A stretch of DNA of 64,000 nucleotides from Streptomyces triculaminicus (GCF_017349075.1 NZ_JAFMOF010000003.1:248001-312000); one strand, 5' to 3'; counted from the stretch's first letter, positions 9,216 to 18,569 are shown. The notes: a model not told the origin generated them from the sequence alone. Numbers and translations: made by a program.

Positions 9216-12200
9216 GTGTCAGTGCCCCCCGCTAGCGTTTCCGGTGTGACCCCGCGCCTGACCGACCCCGAGCAGCTCAAGGAGCTCCTCGGCATCCCCT
9301 TCACCCCGGAGCAGACGGCCTGCATCACCGCGCCGCTCGCCCCGCAGGTCATCGTGGCCGGCGCCGGGTCCGGCAAGACCACCGTCATGGCCGCGCGCGT
9401 GGTCTGGCTCGTCGGCACCGGACAGGTCGCCCCCGAGCAGGTCCTCGGCCTGACCTTCACCAACAAGGCGGCCGGCGAGCTGGCCGAGCGCGTGCGCCGG
9501 GCCCTGGGGGAGGCCGGCATCGCCCCCGGCGAGCCGCAGGACGACGCCGCCGCGGGCGGCGAGCCCCAGATCTCCACCTACCACGCCTTCGCCGGCCGCC
9601 TCCTGAAGGAACACGGCCTGCGCATCGGCCTCGAGCCCACCGCCCGCCTCCTCGCCGACGCCACCCGCTTCCAGCTCGCCGCCCGCGTCCTGGCCGCCTC
9701 CCCGGGCCCGCACCCCGCGCTCACCCGCTCCTTCGCCGACCTGGTCGCCGACCTCCTCGCCCTCGACGGCGAGCTGTCCGAGCACCTCGTCACCCCCTCC
9801 CGGCTGCGCGCCCACGACCGCGAGCTGCTGACCGCCCTCGAAGGCGCCCGGCTCACCAACGCCGACCTGCGCAAGGTGCCCGACGCCGCCCGCGCCCGCC
9901 TGGAGCTGCTCGGCCTGGTCGAGGCGTACCGCCGCGAGAAGAACCGCCGCGACCTCCTCGACTTCGGCGACCAGATCGCCCTGTGCGCCGAGCTCGCCCG
10001 CACCCGCCCCGAGGTCGGCCGCATCCTCCGCGAGCAGTTCGCGGTCGTCCTCCTCGACGAGTACCAGGACACCTCGGTCGCCCAGCGCATCCTCCTGGCC
10101 GGCCTCTTCGGCGGCGGCACGGGCCACGCGGTGACCGCCGTCGGCGACCCCTGCCAGGCCATCTACGGCTGGCGTGGCGCGTCCGTGGCCAACCTCGACG
10201 ACTTCCCCGCCCACTTCCCCACGCCGACGGCCGCCCGGCCCGCCGCCACACCCTCAGCGAGAACCGCCGCAGCGGCGGCCGCCTCCTCGACCTCGCCAAC
10301 GCCCTCGCCGCCCCCTGCGCGAGCGCCACGCGGGCGTGGAGGCCCTGCGCCCCGCCCCGGGCGCCGAGCGTGACGGCGTGGTGCGCTGCGCCCTGCTGCC
10401 CACCCACGCCCAGGAGCTGGACTGGCTCGCGGACCGCCTCGCCCACCTGGTGCGCACCGGCACGCGCCCGGGCGACATCGCCGTCCTGTGCCGCACGGCC
10501 ACGGACTTCGCCGAGATCCAGGCCGCCCTGGTCCGGCGCGAGCTGCCCGTCGAGGTCGTGGGCCTGTCCGGGCTGCTCCACCTCCCCGAGATCGCCGACC
10601 TGGTGGCGGTCTGCGAGGTCCTCCACGACCCCACCGCCAACGCCTCCCTGGTCCGCCTCCTGACCGGCCCCCGCTGGCGGATCGGCCCCCGCGACCTGGC
10701 CCTGCTGGGCCGCCGCGCCCGCACGCTGGTGCCCTACGCCGGCGCCGGCACGGACCCCGAGCGCCGCCTGGCCGAGGCGGTGGAGGGCGTCGACCCCGCC
10801 GAGGTGATCTCCCTGGCGGACGCCCTCGACACGTTCCTCGCCGCCGACGCCCCGGACGACGGCCTGCCCTTCTCGCCCGAGGCCCGGGTCCGCTTCGCCC
10901 GCCTGGCGGCCGAGCTGCGCGACCTCAGGCGCGCCCTGCCCGACCCCCTGATGGACGTGCTGCACCGCGTCCTGGCCACCACGGGCCTCGAGGTCGAGCT
11001 GGAGGCCTCCCCGCAGGCCCTGGCGGCCCGCCGCAGGGAGACCCTCAAGCAGTTCCTCGACATCGCCGCGGGCTTCGCGGCCCTGGACGGCGAGACGACG
11101 CTCCCGGCGTTCCTGGGCTTCCTGCGCACGGCGGCGCAGTACGAGAAGGGCCTGGACAGCTCGCTCCCCGGCGGCGACAACACCGTCAAGATCCTCACGG
11201 CGCACAAGTCGAAGGGCCTCGAGTGGGACGTCGTGGCCGTCCCCGGCCTGGTCGCGGACAGGTTCCCGAGCACCAAGGGCGCAGACTCCTGGACCGCGCA
11301 CGCCAAGGTCCTCCCGCACGTCCTGCGCGGCGACGCGGAGACCCTGCCCGGCGTGGAGACGTGGGACGGCAAGGGCCTGAAGGCGTATCAGCAGGCGATG
11401 AAGGACCACAAGGCCACCGAAGAGCTGCGCCTGGGCTACGTGACCTTCACCCGCCCCCGCTCCCTCCTGCTCGCCTCCGGCCACTGGTGGGGCCCCGCGC
11501 AGAAGAGGAAGCGCGGCCCCTCCGACTTCCTGGAGCGCCTGCGCGCGCACTGCGAGGCCGGCCACGGCGAGATCGACGCCTGGGCCCCCGTCCCGGGGGA
11601 GGACGAGACGAACCCGGCCCTGGAGGAGTCGGCGAAGGACCACGCCTGGCCCCTGCCCCTGGACCGGGCCGCCCTGGCCCGCCGCCGGACGGCGGCGGAC
11701 GCGGTGCTGGCCCGCCTGAACGACGACCGCGGGCCGGACGCGGCCGACGAGCGGGCGGACGAGCCGGGAGAGGCTTCCCCTATCTCGCCCCTCACCCCGG
11801 AGGAGGCCCGTGCGGTCGCCTCCTGGGACCGCGACCTCACCGCCCTGGCGGGCGAGCTCCGGCGCGCCCGCGCCACGGTGCGCGACATCGTCGTACCCCC
11901 GCCCTGAGCGCTTCCCAGCTGGTCCGCCTGGCCGCCGACCCGGACGGGTTCGCCCGCGACCTGGCCCGCCCCATGCCCCGCCCCCGCAGCCCGCGGCCCG
12001 CAGGGCACCCGCTTCCACGCCTGGGTGGAGTCCCGCTTCGAGGCCCTCCCCTTCCCCTCCTGGGCCCCGACGAGCTCCCCGGCGGCCCCGAGGACGACCC
12101 GGAGATCGCCGACGAGCGCGACCTGGCCGCGCTGAAGGAGGCCTTCGAGCGCACCCCGTACGCCCGCCGCACGCCGTACCGCGTGGAGGTCCCCTTCCAG

Positions 12201-12509
12201 CTCACCCTCGCCGGCCGCCTGATCCGCGGCCGCATCGACGCGGTCTACCGGACCGGCACCGCCGGCGCGGAGACCTACGAGATCGTCGACTGGAAGACCA
12301 ACCGGGCCCACGATGCCGACCCCCTCCAGCTGGCGGTCTACCGCCTGGCCTGGGCCGAGCGGCACGGCCTGCCGGTGTCCTCCGTCACGGCGGCGTTCGT
12401 CTACGTCCGCGACGGCGAGACGGTCCGCCCGGCCGGTCTGCCGGACAGGGCCGGGCTGGAGCGCATCCTCCTCGGCGACGGCGCCGCCCTCCCGGAGGAG
12501 ACGGTGTGA
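9216..12509 (+). CDS. adnA: AdnA-type ATP-dependent helicase-nuclease, frame broken by five 1-base indels in this sequence
   Basis: Second subunit of the AdnAB resection motor. Walker A GAGSGKTT and the DEYQDT box sit in the first frame (9216 to about 10220); motif V (TAHKSKGLEWDVV) is in another; the RecB-like nuclease (GRIDAV, EIVDWKTNR) is in a third. Frame changes lie at C runs: about 10217-10220, 10311-10315, 11896-11904, 11981-11985 and 12055-12062. Four are explained by one missing C (or G) and one by an extra C. Corrected, the protein is about 1098 aa, the length of mycobacterial AdnA. Conservation continues on both sides of every break, so an assembly error is likelier than a pseudogene. 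The GTG at 9216 has GGAG 4 bp upstream. Confidence 0.8.
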
Positions 12510-12577
12510 CCCCCGCGGGTGGCGGTGTGACCAAACCCGGTCCCGGTCACACCACGTGTGCGGATAGGCTCGATGTC

Positions 12578-13978
12578 ATGAGCAACACCCCGGACAGCGC
12601 CGTCCGCACGTACATCGACGCCCATCGCGCCGCCTTCCTCGACGACCTCGCCGAGTGGCTGCGCATCCCGTCCGTGTCGGCCGACCCGGCCCGTGCGGGG
12701 GACGTACGGCGCAGTGCGGAGTGGCTCGCGGCGAAGCTCGAGGAGACGGGCTTCCCGACGGCGGAGGTCTGGGAGACGGACGGCGCCCCGGCGGTCTTCG
12801 CCGAGTGGCCCTCCGGCGACGAGAACGCCCCCACCGTCCTGGTCTACGGCCACCACGACGTCCAGCCGGCCGCCCGCGAGGACGGCTGGCACACGGACCC
12901 GTTCGAGCCCACGACGGTCGACGGCAGGCTCTACGCGCGCGGCGCCGCCGACGACAAGGGCCAGGTGCTCTTCCACACCCTGGGCGTGCGGGCCCACCTC
13001 GCGGCCACCGGCCGCACGGCCCCGGCCGTCAACCTCAAGCTCCTGATCGAGGGCGAGGAGGAGTCCGGCTCGCCGAGCTTCCCCGCCCTGATCAAGGCCC
13101 GCGCCGACCGCCTGGCCTGCGACGCCGTGATCGTCTCGGACACCGGCATGTGGTCCGAGGACACCCCGACGGTGTGCACGGGCATGCGCGGCCTCACCGA
13201 CTGCCAGATCGACCTCCGCGGCCCGGACCAGGACATCCACTCCGGCTCGTTCGGCGGCGCCGTGCCCAACCCCGCGCTCGAGGCGGCGCGCCTGGCCGCC
13301 GCGCTGCACGACGAGAACCGCCGCGTCGCCATCCCCGGCTTCTACGACGGCATCGTCGAGCTGACCGACGCCGAGCGCGAGCTCTTCGCGGAGCTCCCGT
13401 TCGACGAGGAGCGCTGGCTGCGCACCGCCCACTCGCACGGCGCGCTCGGCGAGGACGGCTACAGCACCCTCGAGCGGATCTGGGCCCGTCCGACGGCCGA
13501 GGTCAACGGCCTGGGCGGCGGCTACCAAGGCCCCGGCGGCAAGACGATCGTGCCCTCGTCCGCCCAGCTCAAGCTCTCCTTCCGGCTCGTCGCCGGACAG
13601 GACGCGGACCGCATCCAGCAGGACGTCCGCGACTGGGTGGCGGCCCGCCTGCCGGAGGGCATCCGGCACGAGGTGACGTTCTGGGGCGCGACCCGCCCCT
13701 GCCTCACCCCCCTCGACCACCCGTACCTGCGCTCGGTCGTGCGGGCCATGGGCCGCGCCTTCGGGCAGAAGATCCGCTTCACGCGCGAGGGCGGCTCCGG
13801 CCCCGCCGCCGACCTGCAGGACGTCCTCGGCGTCCCGGTGCTGTTCCTGGGCATCTCGGTGCCCTCGGACGGCTGGCACGCGCCGAACGAGAAGGTCGAA
13901 CTGGACCTGCTCATGAAGGGCGTGGAGACCGCCGCGTACCTGTGGGGCGACCTCGCCGGGAACGCGCCCGCCCGCTAG
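12578..13978 (+). CDS. M20-family zinc dipeptidase
   Basis: 466 aa cytoplasmic M20 peptidase. Metal ligands lie in VYGHHDVQP, ARGAADDKGQ and the EGEEESGS catalytic/ligand pair, with IVSDTGMW and a C-terminal HAPNEK as in carnosinase-like dipeptidases. The lid/dimerisation insert occupies the middle of the protein. The ATG at 12578 is the first start after a 68-bp gap behind adnA; a GTGTGACC-rich intergenic stretch precedes it. Substrate specificity cannot be read from the sequence. Confidence 0.9.
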   Translation: MSNTPDSAVRTYIDAHRAAFLDDLAEWLRIPSVSADPARAGDVRRSAEWLAAKLEETGFPTAEVWETDGAPAVFAEWPSGDENAPTVLVYGHHDVQPAAREDGWHTDPFEPTTVDGRLYARGAADDKGQVLFHTLGVRAHLAATGRTAPAVNLKLLIEGEEESGSPSFPALIKARADRLACDAVIVSDTGMWSEDTPTVCTGMRGLTDCQIDLRGPDQDIHSGSFGGAVPNPALEAARLAAALHDENRRVAIPGFYDGIVELTDAERELFAELPFDEERWLRTAHSHGALGEDGYSTLERIWARPTAEVNGLGGGYQGPGGKTIVPSSAQLKLSFRLVAGQDADRIQQDVRDWVAARLPEGIRHEVTFWGATRPCLTPLDHPYLRSVVRAMGRAFGQKIRFTREGGSGPAADLQDVLGVPVLFLGISVPSDGWHAPNEKVELDLLMKGVETAAYLWGDLAGNAPAR

Positions 13979-14063
13979 CACGCGAAGTACGCGCCGGCGG
14001 GCCCGCGTGCGCGCCGGCAGGCAGAGGCAAGACACCATTCCGTAGGGGGAGTTGGAAGCAGCC

Positions 14064-14993
14064 GTGACCACCTGGACCGAATACGCGGCCGAACGGCCGA
14101 TCACGCTCAGCGGTGCGAGCGGCATCGACCGCGCCGCGCACCACCGCCTCGACGAGGCCTGGCTCTCCGCGGCGTGGAGCCACCCCTCGACGCGGGTCTT
14201 CGTGGTCTCCGGCGGTCAGGCGCTGATCGACGACACCCCCGACGGCCGCACCGAGCTGGTGATGACGCCCGCGTTCGAGGCGCCCGTCACCGAGACCCAC
14301 CGCTACTTCCTCGGCCAGGACGAGGACGGCGTCGCCTACTTCGCCCTGCAGAAGGACGCCCTGCCCGGCCGCATGGACCAGTCGGCGCGCCCGGCGGGCC
14401 TGCGCGAGGCGGGCCTGCTGCTGTCCCCGCGCGACGCGGGCCTGCTCGTGCACGCCGTCGCCCTGGAGAACTGGCAGCGGCTGCACCGCTTCTGCTCGCG
14501 CTGCGGCGAGCGCACGGTCATCGCCGCGGCGGGCCACATCCGCCGCTGCCCGGCCTGCGGCGCCGAGCACTACCCCCGCACCGACCCGGCCGTGATCATG
14601 CTGGTGACGGACGACCGGGACCGCGCGCTGCTGGGCCGCCAGATGCACTGGCCGGAGGGCCGCTTCTCGACGCTCGCGGGCTTCGTGGAGCCGGGCGAGT
14701 CCATCGAGCAGGCGGTGCGCCGCGAGGTGGCCGAGGAGGCGGGCGTGACCGTCGGCGACGTGGAGTACGTCGCCAGCCAGCCCTGGCCCTTCCCGTCCAG
14801 CCTGATGCTGGGCTTCATGGCGCGCGCCACGTCCGCGGACATCCAGGTGGACGGCGAGGAGATCCACGAGGCGCGCTGGTTCTCGCGGGACGAGCTGCGG
14901 GCCGCGTTCAAGACCGGGGAGGTCCTGCCTCCCACCGGCATCTCGATCGCGGCCCGTCTGATCGAACTCTGGTACGGCGAACCACTGCCGTAG
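14064..14993 (+). CDS. nudC: NADH pyrophosphatase / NAD-decapping NUDIX hydrolase NudC
   Basis: 309 aa. It splits NAD(H) to NMN(H) and AMP, and the family also removes NAD caps from RNA. A zinc ribbon (CSRCGE and CPACG, about residues 144-166) precedes the NUDIX box (GFVEPGESIEQAVRREVAEEAG) and the family-specific SQPWPFPSS motif that selects NADH. GTG at 14064 is chosen because a GGAAG sits 5 nt upstream; an in-frame TTG at 14052 is the alternative. It converges with the mycoredoxin gene, only 7 bp between the stops. Confidence 0.92.
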   Translation: MTTWTEYAAERPITLSGASGIDRAAHHRLDEAWLSAAWSHPSTRVFVVSGGQALIDDTPDGRTELVMTPAFEAPVTETHRYFLGQDEDGVAYFALQKDALPGRMDQSARPAGLREAGLLLSPRDAGLLVHAVALENWQRLHRFCSRCGERTVIAAAGHIRRCPACGAEHYPRTDPAVIMLVTDDRDRALLGRQMHWPEGRFSTLAGFVEPGESIEQAVRREVAEEAGVTVGDVEYVASQPWPFPSSLMLGFMARATSADIQVDGEEIHEARWFSRDELRAAFKTGEVLPPTGISIAARLIELWYGEPLP

Positions 14994-15000
14994 CGGGAGC

Positions 15001-15243
15001 TCAGACCCCGATCTTGGCCTTCACCTGGGCCAGCGAGGGGTTGGTGAGCGTGGAGCCGTCCGCGAAGAGAACGGTGGGGACCGTCTGGTTTCCACCGTTC
15101 GCCTTCTCCACGAAGGCCGCCGAGTCGGCGTCGAGCTCGATGTTGACCTCGTTGTACGTGATGCCCTCGCGGTCCATCTGGCTCTTCAGACGGCGGCAGT
15201 AGCCGCACCACGTCGTGCTGTACATCGTCACGCTGCTCGACAT
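15001..15243 (-). CDS. mrx1: Mycoredoxin (glutaredoxin-like, CGYC)
   Basis: 80 aa thioredoxin-fold protein with CGYC active site (TMYSTTWCGYCRRLK), cis-proline segment QTVPTVLF and a GxTLTNP turn. It reduces mixed disulfides between proteins and mycothiol, the actinobacterial glutathione substitute. A sigma-R-type promoter lies 52 bp upstream (15295-15322), so expression should rise on thiol oxidation. The uvrD2 gene is divergent. Confidence 0.92.
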   Translation of the reverse strand: MSSSVTMYSTTWCGYCRRLKSQMDREGITYNEVNIELDADSAAFVEKANGGNQTVPTVLFADGSTLTNPSLAQVKAKIGV

Positions 15244-15294
15244 GCGACCCGCGCTCCTTTTCCTGGCTTTTGCTCGGTGTAATTCCGGAAGGAG

Positions 15295-15322
15295 AACACG
15301 CGGCCCCCCTGCCGCCATTCCC
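15295..15322 (-). promoter_or_regulatory. Sigma-R-type promoter of mycoredoxin
   Basis: On the minus strand GGGAAT (15322-15317) is separated by exactly 19 bases from GTT (15297-15295), matching the sigma-R consensus GGAAT-N18/19-GTT. Transcription would begin around 15288, giving a leader of about 45 nt before the mrx ATG. Confidence 0.75.
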
Positions 15323-15404
15323 ACCGGTCGTATCAGTACGACAATACGGGCCCGGCTGTGGACGACATTCCCGGTCGCCTCCGCGAACCTGGCAGCATGG
15401 CGGG

Positions 15405-17621
15405 GTGACAGCAGCAACGCACTCCACCCTCTTCCCCCAGGTGCCGGCCTCCGCCGACGCGGTGCTCGACGGGCTCGACCCCGAGCAGCGCGAGGTGGCC
15501 ACGGCCCTGAGCGGGCCGGTGTGCGTGCTGGCCGGCGCCGGTACGGGCAAGACGCGCGCGATCACCCACCGTATCGCCTACGGCGTGCGGTCCGGGGTGC
15601 TGCAGCCCGCGAGCGTGCTCGCGGTCACCTTCACCAACCGCGCGGCCGGCGAGATGCGCGGCCGGCTGCGCCAGCTCGGCGCGGGCGGCGTCCAGGCCCG
15701 TACGTTCCACTCCGCCGCCCTGCGTCAGCTGCAGTATTTCTGGCCCAAGGCCGTCGGCGGGGACATGCCCCGGCTGCTGGAGCGCAAGGTGCAGGTCGTC
15801 GCCGAGGCGGCGGCCCGCTGCCGCGTCCGCCTCGACCGCAACGAGCTGCGCGACGTGACCGGCGAGATCGAGTGGGCGAAGGTCACCCAGACCGTCCCGG
15901 AGGACTATCCGGCCGCCGCCGCCAAGTGCGGCCGGGAGGCCCCACGCGACCCCGCCGAGATCGCCCGGGTCTACGGCATGTACGAACAGCTCAAGCGCGA
16001 GCGCGGCACGATCGACTTCGAGGACGTCCTGCTGCTGACGGTCGGCGTCCTCCAGGACCGGCACGACATCGCCGAGACCGTGCGCCGCCAGTACCAGCAC
16101 TTCGTGGTCGACGAGTACCAGGACGTCAGCCCCCTGCAGCAGCGGCTGCTCGAGCTGTGGCTGGGCGACCGGGACACGCTGTGCGTCGTCGGCGACGCCA
16201 GCCAGACGATCTACTCCTTCACCGGCGCCACCCCCGACCACCTCCTCAACTTCCGCGTCCGCCATCCGAACGCCACGGTGGTCAAGCTCGTCCGGGACTA
16301 CCGCTCCACCCCCCAGGTGGTGCACCTGGCCAACGGCCTGCTCTCCGCCGCCCGCGGCCGGGCCGCCGAGAGCAGGCTGGAGCTGATCTCCCAGCGCGAC
16401 GCCGGCCCCGAGCCGGTCTTCGCCGAGTACGCCGACGAGCCCGCCGAGGCCGAGGGCACCGCCCGGCGCGTCAAGGAGCTCATCGCCTCCGGCGTGCCCG
16501 CCAGCGAGATCGCGATCCTCTACCGCATCAACGCCCAGTCCGAGGTCTACGAGCAGGCCCTCGCCGACATCGGCGTGCCCTACCAGCTGCGCGGCGCCGA
16601 GCGGTTCTTCGAGCGGCCCGAGGTGCGCGAGGCCGGGCTGCTGCTGCGTGGCGCCGCCCGCGCCGGCCACCACTCCGACCCCCAGCTGGCCGGCGCCGAG
16701 GACGTGCCGGCCCAGGTGCGGGCCGTGCTCAGCACCCGGGGCTGGACGCCGGAGCCGCCGGCGGGCTCGGGTGCGGTGCGGGACCGCTGGGAGTCGCTGG
16801 CGGCCCTGGTGCGGCTGGCCGAGGACTTCGTGCGGGCCCGCCCCCAGGCCACGCTCTCCGACCTCGTCGCGGAGCTGGACGAGCGGGCGAGCGCCCAGCA
16901 CGCGCCGACCGTCGAGGGTGTGACGCTGGCCTCACTGCACGCCGCCAAGGGCCTGGAGTGGGACGCCGTCTTCCTGGTCGGTCTGGCCGAGGGCATGATG
17001 CCGATCACCTACGCCAAGACCGACGAGCAGGTGGAGGAGGAGCGCAGGCTCCTCTATGTCGGCGTCACCCGCGCCCGGGCGCACCTCTCCCTGACCTGGG
17101 CGCTGTCCCGTACCCCCGGCGGCCGCCCCTCCCGCCGGCCCACGCGCTTCCTGAACGGGCTGCGGCCGGGCTCGGCGGCCCCCCGCCCCGGCGGGCTCTC
17201 CTCCGGCGCCGGCCCGGGCGGCCGGGGCGGCGTCGAGCGCGGCGGCGGCCGGGCGCGGCGCGGTCCGGCGCGCTGCCGGGTCTGCGGGCGGACCCTGACC
17301 GACGCCGGTGAGATCAAGCTCATGCGGTGCGAGGACTGCCCCTCGGAGCTGGACGAGGCGCTCTACGAACGCCTGCGCGACTGGCGGGCCGAGCAGGCCC
17401 GGATCCTGGGCCAGCCCGCCTTCTGCGTCTTCACCGACAAGACCCTGCTCGCGATCGCCGAGGCCGTACCGGGAACCGAATCGGAGCTGGCGAGCATCTC
17501 TGGAGTCGGAGGACGCAAGCTCGGCAGGTTCGGAGCCGACGTCCTCGCCCTGTGCGCAGGCGACGAGCCGGCCTCGGAAGACGTGTCCCAGGACACGTCC
17601 GAAGAATCTCCGGAAAAATAG
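15405..17621 (+). CDS. uvrD2: UvrD2-type ATP-dependent DNA helicase with zinc motif and HRDC domain
   Basis: 738 aa SF1A 3'-5' helicase. Walker A GAGTGKT (44-50), motif II VDEYQDV (about 234), GDASQTIYSFTGA, DYRSTPQV, motif V LHAAKGLEWDAV, motif VI VTRARAHL. After a glycine/arginine-rich linker come CRVCGR and CEDC (about 624-645), a tetracysteine zinc motif, and a C-terminal HRDC domain (about 650-715, ending ISGVGGRKLGRFG). This is the architecture of mycobacterial UvrD2. GTG at 15405 is chosen since the conserved region starts soon after. The stop overlaps the wblC promoter region. Confidence 0.92.
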   Translation: MTAATHSTLFPQVPASADAVLDGLDPEQREVATALSGPVCVLAGAGTGKTRAITHRIAYGVRSGVLQPASVLAVTFTNRAAGEMRGRLRQLGAGGVQARTFHSAALRQLQYFWPKAVGGDMPRLLERKVQVVAEAAARCRVRLDRNELRDVTGEIEWAKVTQTVPEDYPAAAAKCGREAPRDPAEIARVYGMYEQLKRERGTIDFEDVLLLTVGVLQDRHDIAETVRRQYQHFVVDEYQDVSPLQQRLLELWLGDRDTLCVVGDASQTIYSFTGATPDHLLNFRVRHPNATVVKLVRDYRSTPQVVHLANGLLSAARGRAAESRLELISQRDAGPEPVFAEYADEPAEAEGTARRVKELIASGVPASEIAILYRINAQSEVYEQALADIGVPYQLRGAERFFERPEVREAGLLLRGAARAGHHSDPQLAGAEDVPAQVRAVLSTRGWTPEPPAGSGAVRDRWESLAALVRLAEDFVRARPQATLSDLVAELDERASAQHAPTVEGVTLASLHAAKGLEWDAVFLVGLAEGMMPITYAKTDEQVEEERRLLYVGVTRARAHLSLTWALSRTPGGRPSRRPTRFLNGLRPGSAAPRPGGLSSGAGPGGRGGVERGGGRARRGPARCRVCGRTLTDAGEIKLMRCEDCPSELDEALYERLRDWRAEQARILGQPAFCVFTDKTLLAIAEAVPGTESELASISGVGGRKLGRFGADVLALCAGDEPASEDVSQDTSEESPEK

Positions 17622-17652
17622 TTTGCGCGCGCGGACGGCATACCCATAGCCT
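17614..17652 (+). promoter_or_regulatory. Candidate WhiB7-type promoter of the wblC leader
   Basis: A -35-like TTGCGC (17623-17628), an 18-bp spacer and a -10-like TAGCCT (17647-17652) give a start near 17659. Immediately upstream of the -35 is AAAAATAG, an AT-rich block in very GC-rich DNA. WhiB7/WblC proteins bind such blocks with their AT-hook next to the sigma factor, so autoregulation is expected. It overlaps the last codons and stop of uvrD2. Confidence 0.55.
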
Positions 17653-17773
17653 TCCGAGCAGGGAGACGACGGCTCTGCGGTACTACCGGGATTCGTTGGA
17701 TCCGTGCTGTACTGAACCGAAGACCAGGACCGGTTTCGACCGGTCCCCGAGACGCCGAAGGGAGGCGGAGAAA

Positions 17774-18067
17774 ATGATCAGCTTTATCGCTCTCAACAAA
17801 ATGACCGATCGTCAGATCGGCTCCGCCGCCATGCTCGGCTCCTCCCTCGGCATGTTCCAGGGCACCGGTCTGTCCGGCGCCGCTCCGGCCCTGCTGGAAC
17901 AGCGACCGACCAGGGCGTCCGAGGTAAAGGCAGCAGCGGTGGCACAGGCCCAGGCCTATGTCGTCGTCGCCGCGGCCAATGGCGCCGGATCCCCGAACGC
18001 ACCGCAGCACCACCTTCCCAAGACGTGGGCCTTCCGTGGGCTCGAACCCTGGAGAGATCCAGCCTGA
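17774..18067 (+). CDS. Leader (upstream) ORF of wblC, 97 codons
   Basis: Small ORF in the long wblC leader with a strong Shine-Dalgarno (GGAGGCGGAG at 17761-17770) and ATG. Product begins MISFIALNKMTDRQIG and contains an alanine/valine-rich middle; no known domain. Its stop (TGA 18065-18067) lies inside a perfect 16-nt palindrome (18063-18078), just upstream of the attenuator hairpin. In wblC/whiB7 leaders, translation of such an ORF controls termination: ribosomes slowed by an antibiotic allow readthrough into the regulator. The peptide is probably regulatory only through being translated. Confidence 0.75.
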   Translation: MISFIALNKMTDRQIGSAAMLGSSLGMFQGTGLSGAAPALLEQRPTRASEVKAAAVAQAQAYVVVAAANGAGSPNAPQHHLPKTWAFRGLEPWRDPA

Positions 18068-18094
18068 TCGCGATCAGGTCGGCACCTTCCAGGG
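18047..18094 (+). promoter_or_regulatory. Candidate antiterminator pairing in the wblC leader
   Basis: CCCTGGA (18047-18053, inside the end of the leader ORF) is complementary to TCCAGGG (18088-18094), whose GGG is part of the left arm of the terminator. The self-complementary CCTGATCGCGATCAGG (18063-18078) would sit inside this fold. A ribosome's position near the leader-ORF stop would decide which pairing forms. The stem is only 7-8 bp, so this is a proposal. Confidence 0.45.
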
Positions 18095-18132
18095 CCGCGG
18101 AACCCACACCGGGATCCGCGGCCCTTTTGTTT
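18091..18132 (+). terminator. Attenuator terminator upstream of wblC
   Basis: An 11-bp perfect stem AGGGCCGCGGA (18091-18101) / TCCGCGGCCCT (18115-18125), extended after an A-A mismatch by CCC/GGG around an ACACC loop, is followed by TTTTGTTT. This is a textbook intrinsic terminator placed 24 nt after the leader-ORF stop and about 65 nt before wblC. Confidence 0.85.
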
Positions 18133-18197
18133 GCCCCCAAGCCCGGGGAAAACCAGCCCGGCCACCAGCCGGAACAACAGACGAGGAAATGAACACC

Positions 18198-18569
18198 GTG
18201 CAACTCAAGGCGCACACCCCGTCAGTAGCGACCGACCTGATCCCGCCGCCTGTCCCCACGGAGGACACCTTGACCCCCCTCACCTCACTGACCACCCTCA
18301 CCGACCTCGACGACGCGATCGAGAACCTGGGTGGCTCGGTGCCCTGCCGCAGCTATGACCCCGAGGTCTTCTTCGCCGAGTCCCCGGCCGACGTGGAGTA
18401 CGCCAAGTCGCTCTGCCAGACCTGCCCGCTGGTCGCGGCCTGCCTGGCCGGTGCCAAGGACCGCCGCGAGCCCTGGGGCGTCTGGGGCGGCGAGCTCTTC
18501 GTCCAGGGCGTGGTCGTGGCCCGCAAGCGTCCGCGTGGTCGCCCGCGCAAGAACCCGGTCACCGCATGA
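18198..18569 (+). CDS. wblC: WblC (WhiB7-type) iron-sulfur transcription factor
   Basis: 123 aa master activator of intrinsic antibiotic resistance. Cluster cysteines are at PCRSYDPEVFF and CQTCPLVAAC; GVWGGE is the WhiB turn that meets sigma region 4; the C-terminal RGRPRK is the AT-hook that defines the WhiB7/WblC subfamily. GTG at 18198 is preferred over the in-frame ATG at 18189: GAGGA (18183-18187) is 10 nt from the GTG but only 1 nt from the ATG. Expression is controlled by the attenuator leader. A small basic protein gene follows with an ATGA overlap. Confidence 0.93.
   Translation: MQLKAHTPSVATDLIPPPVPTEDTLTPLTSLTTLTDLDDAIENLGGSVPCRSYDPEVFFAESPADVEYAKSLCQTCPLVAACLAGAKDRREPWGVWGGELFVQGVVVARKRPRGRPRKNPVTA

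Noticed and set aside
5903..9577. 1224-codon minus-strand open frame opposite adnB
   Set aside because: Shadow of adnB: no ribosome site or recognisable motif, while adnB shows all helicase motifs.
15244..15380. A second GGGAAT (minus strand, near 15382) as mycoredoxin promoter
   Set aside because: No GTT lies 18-19 nt downstream of it; the site at 15295-15322 fits exactly.
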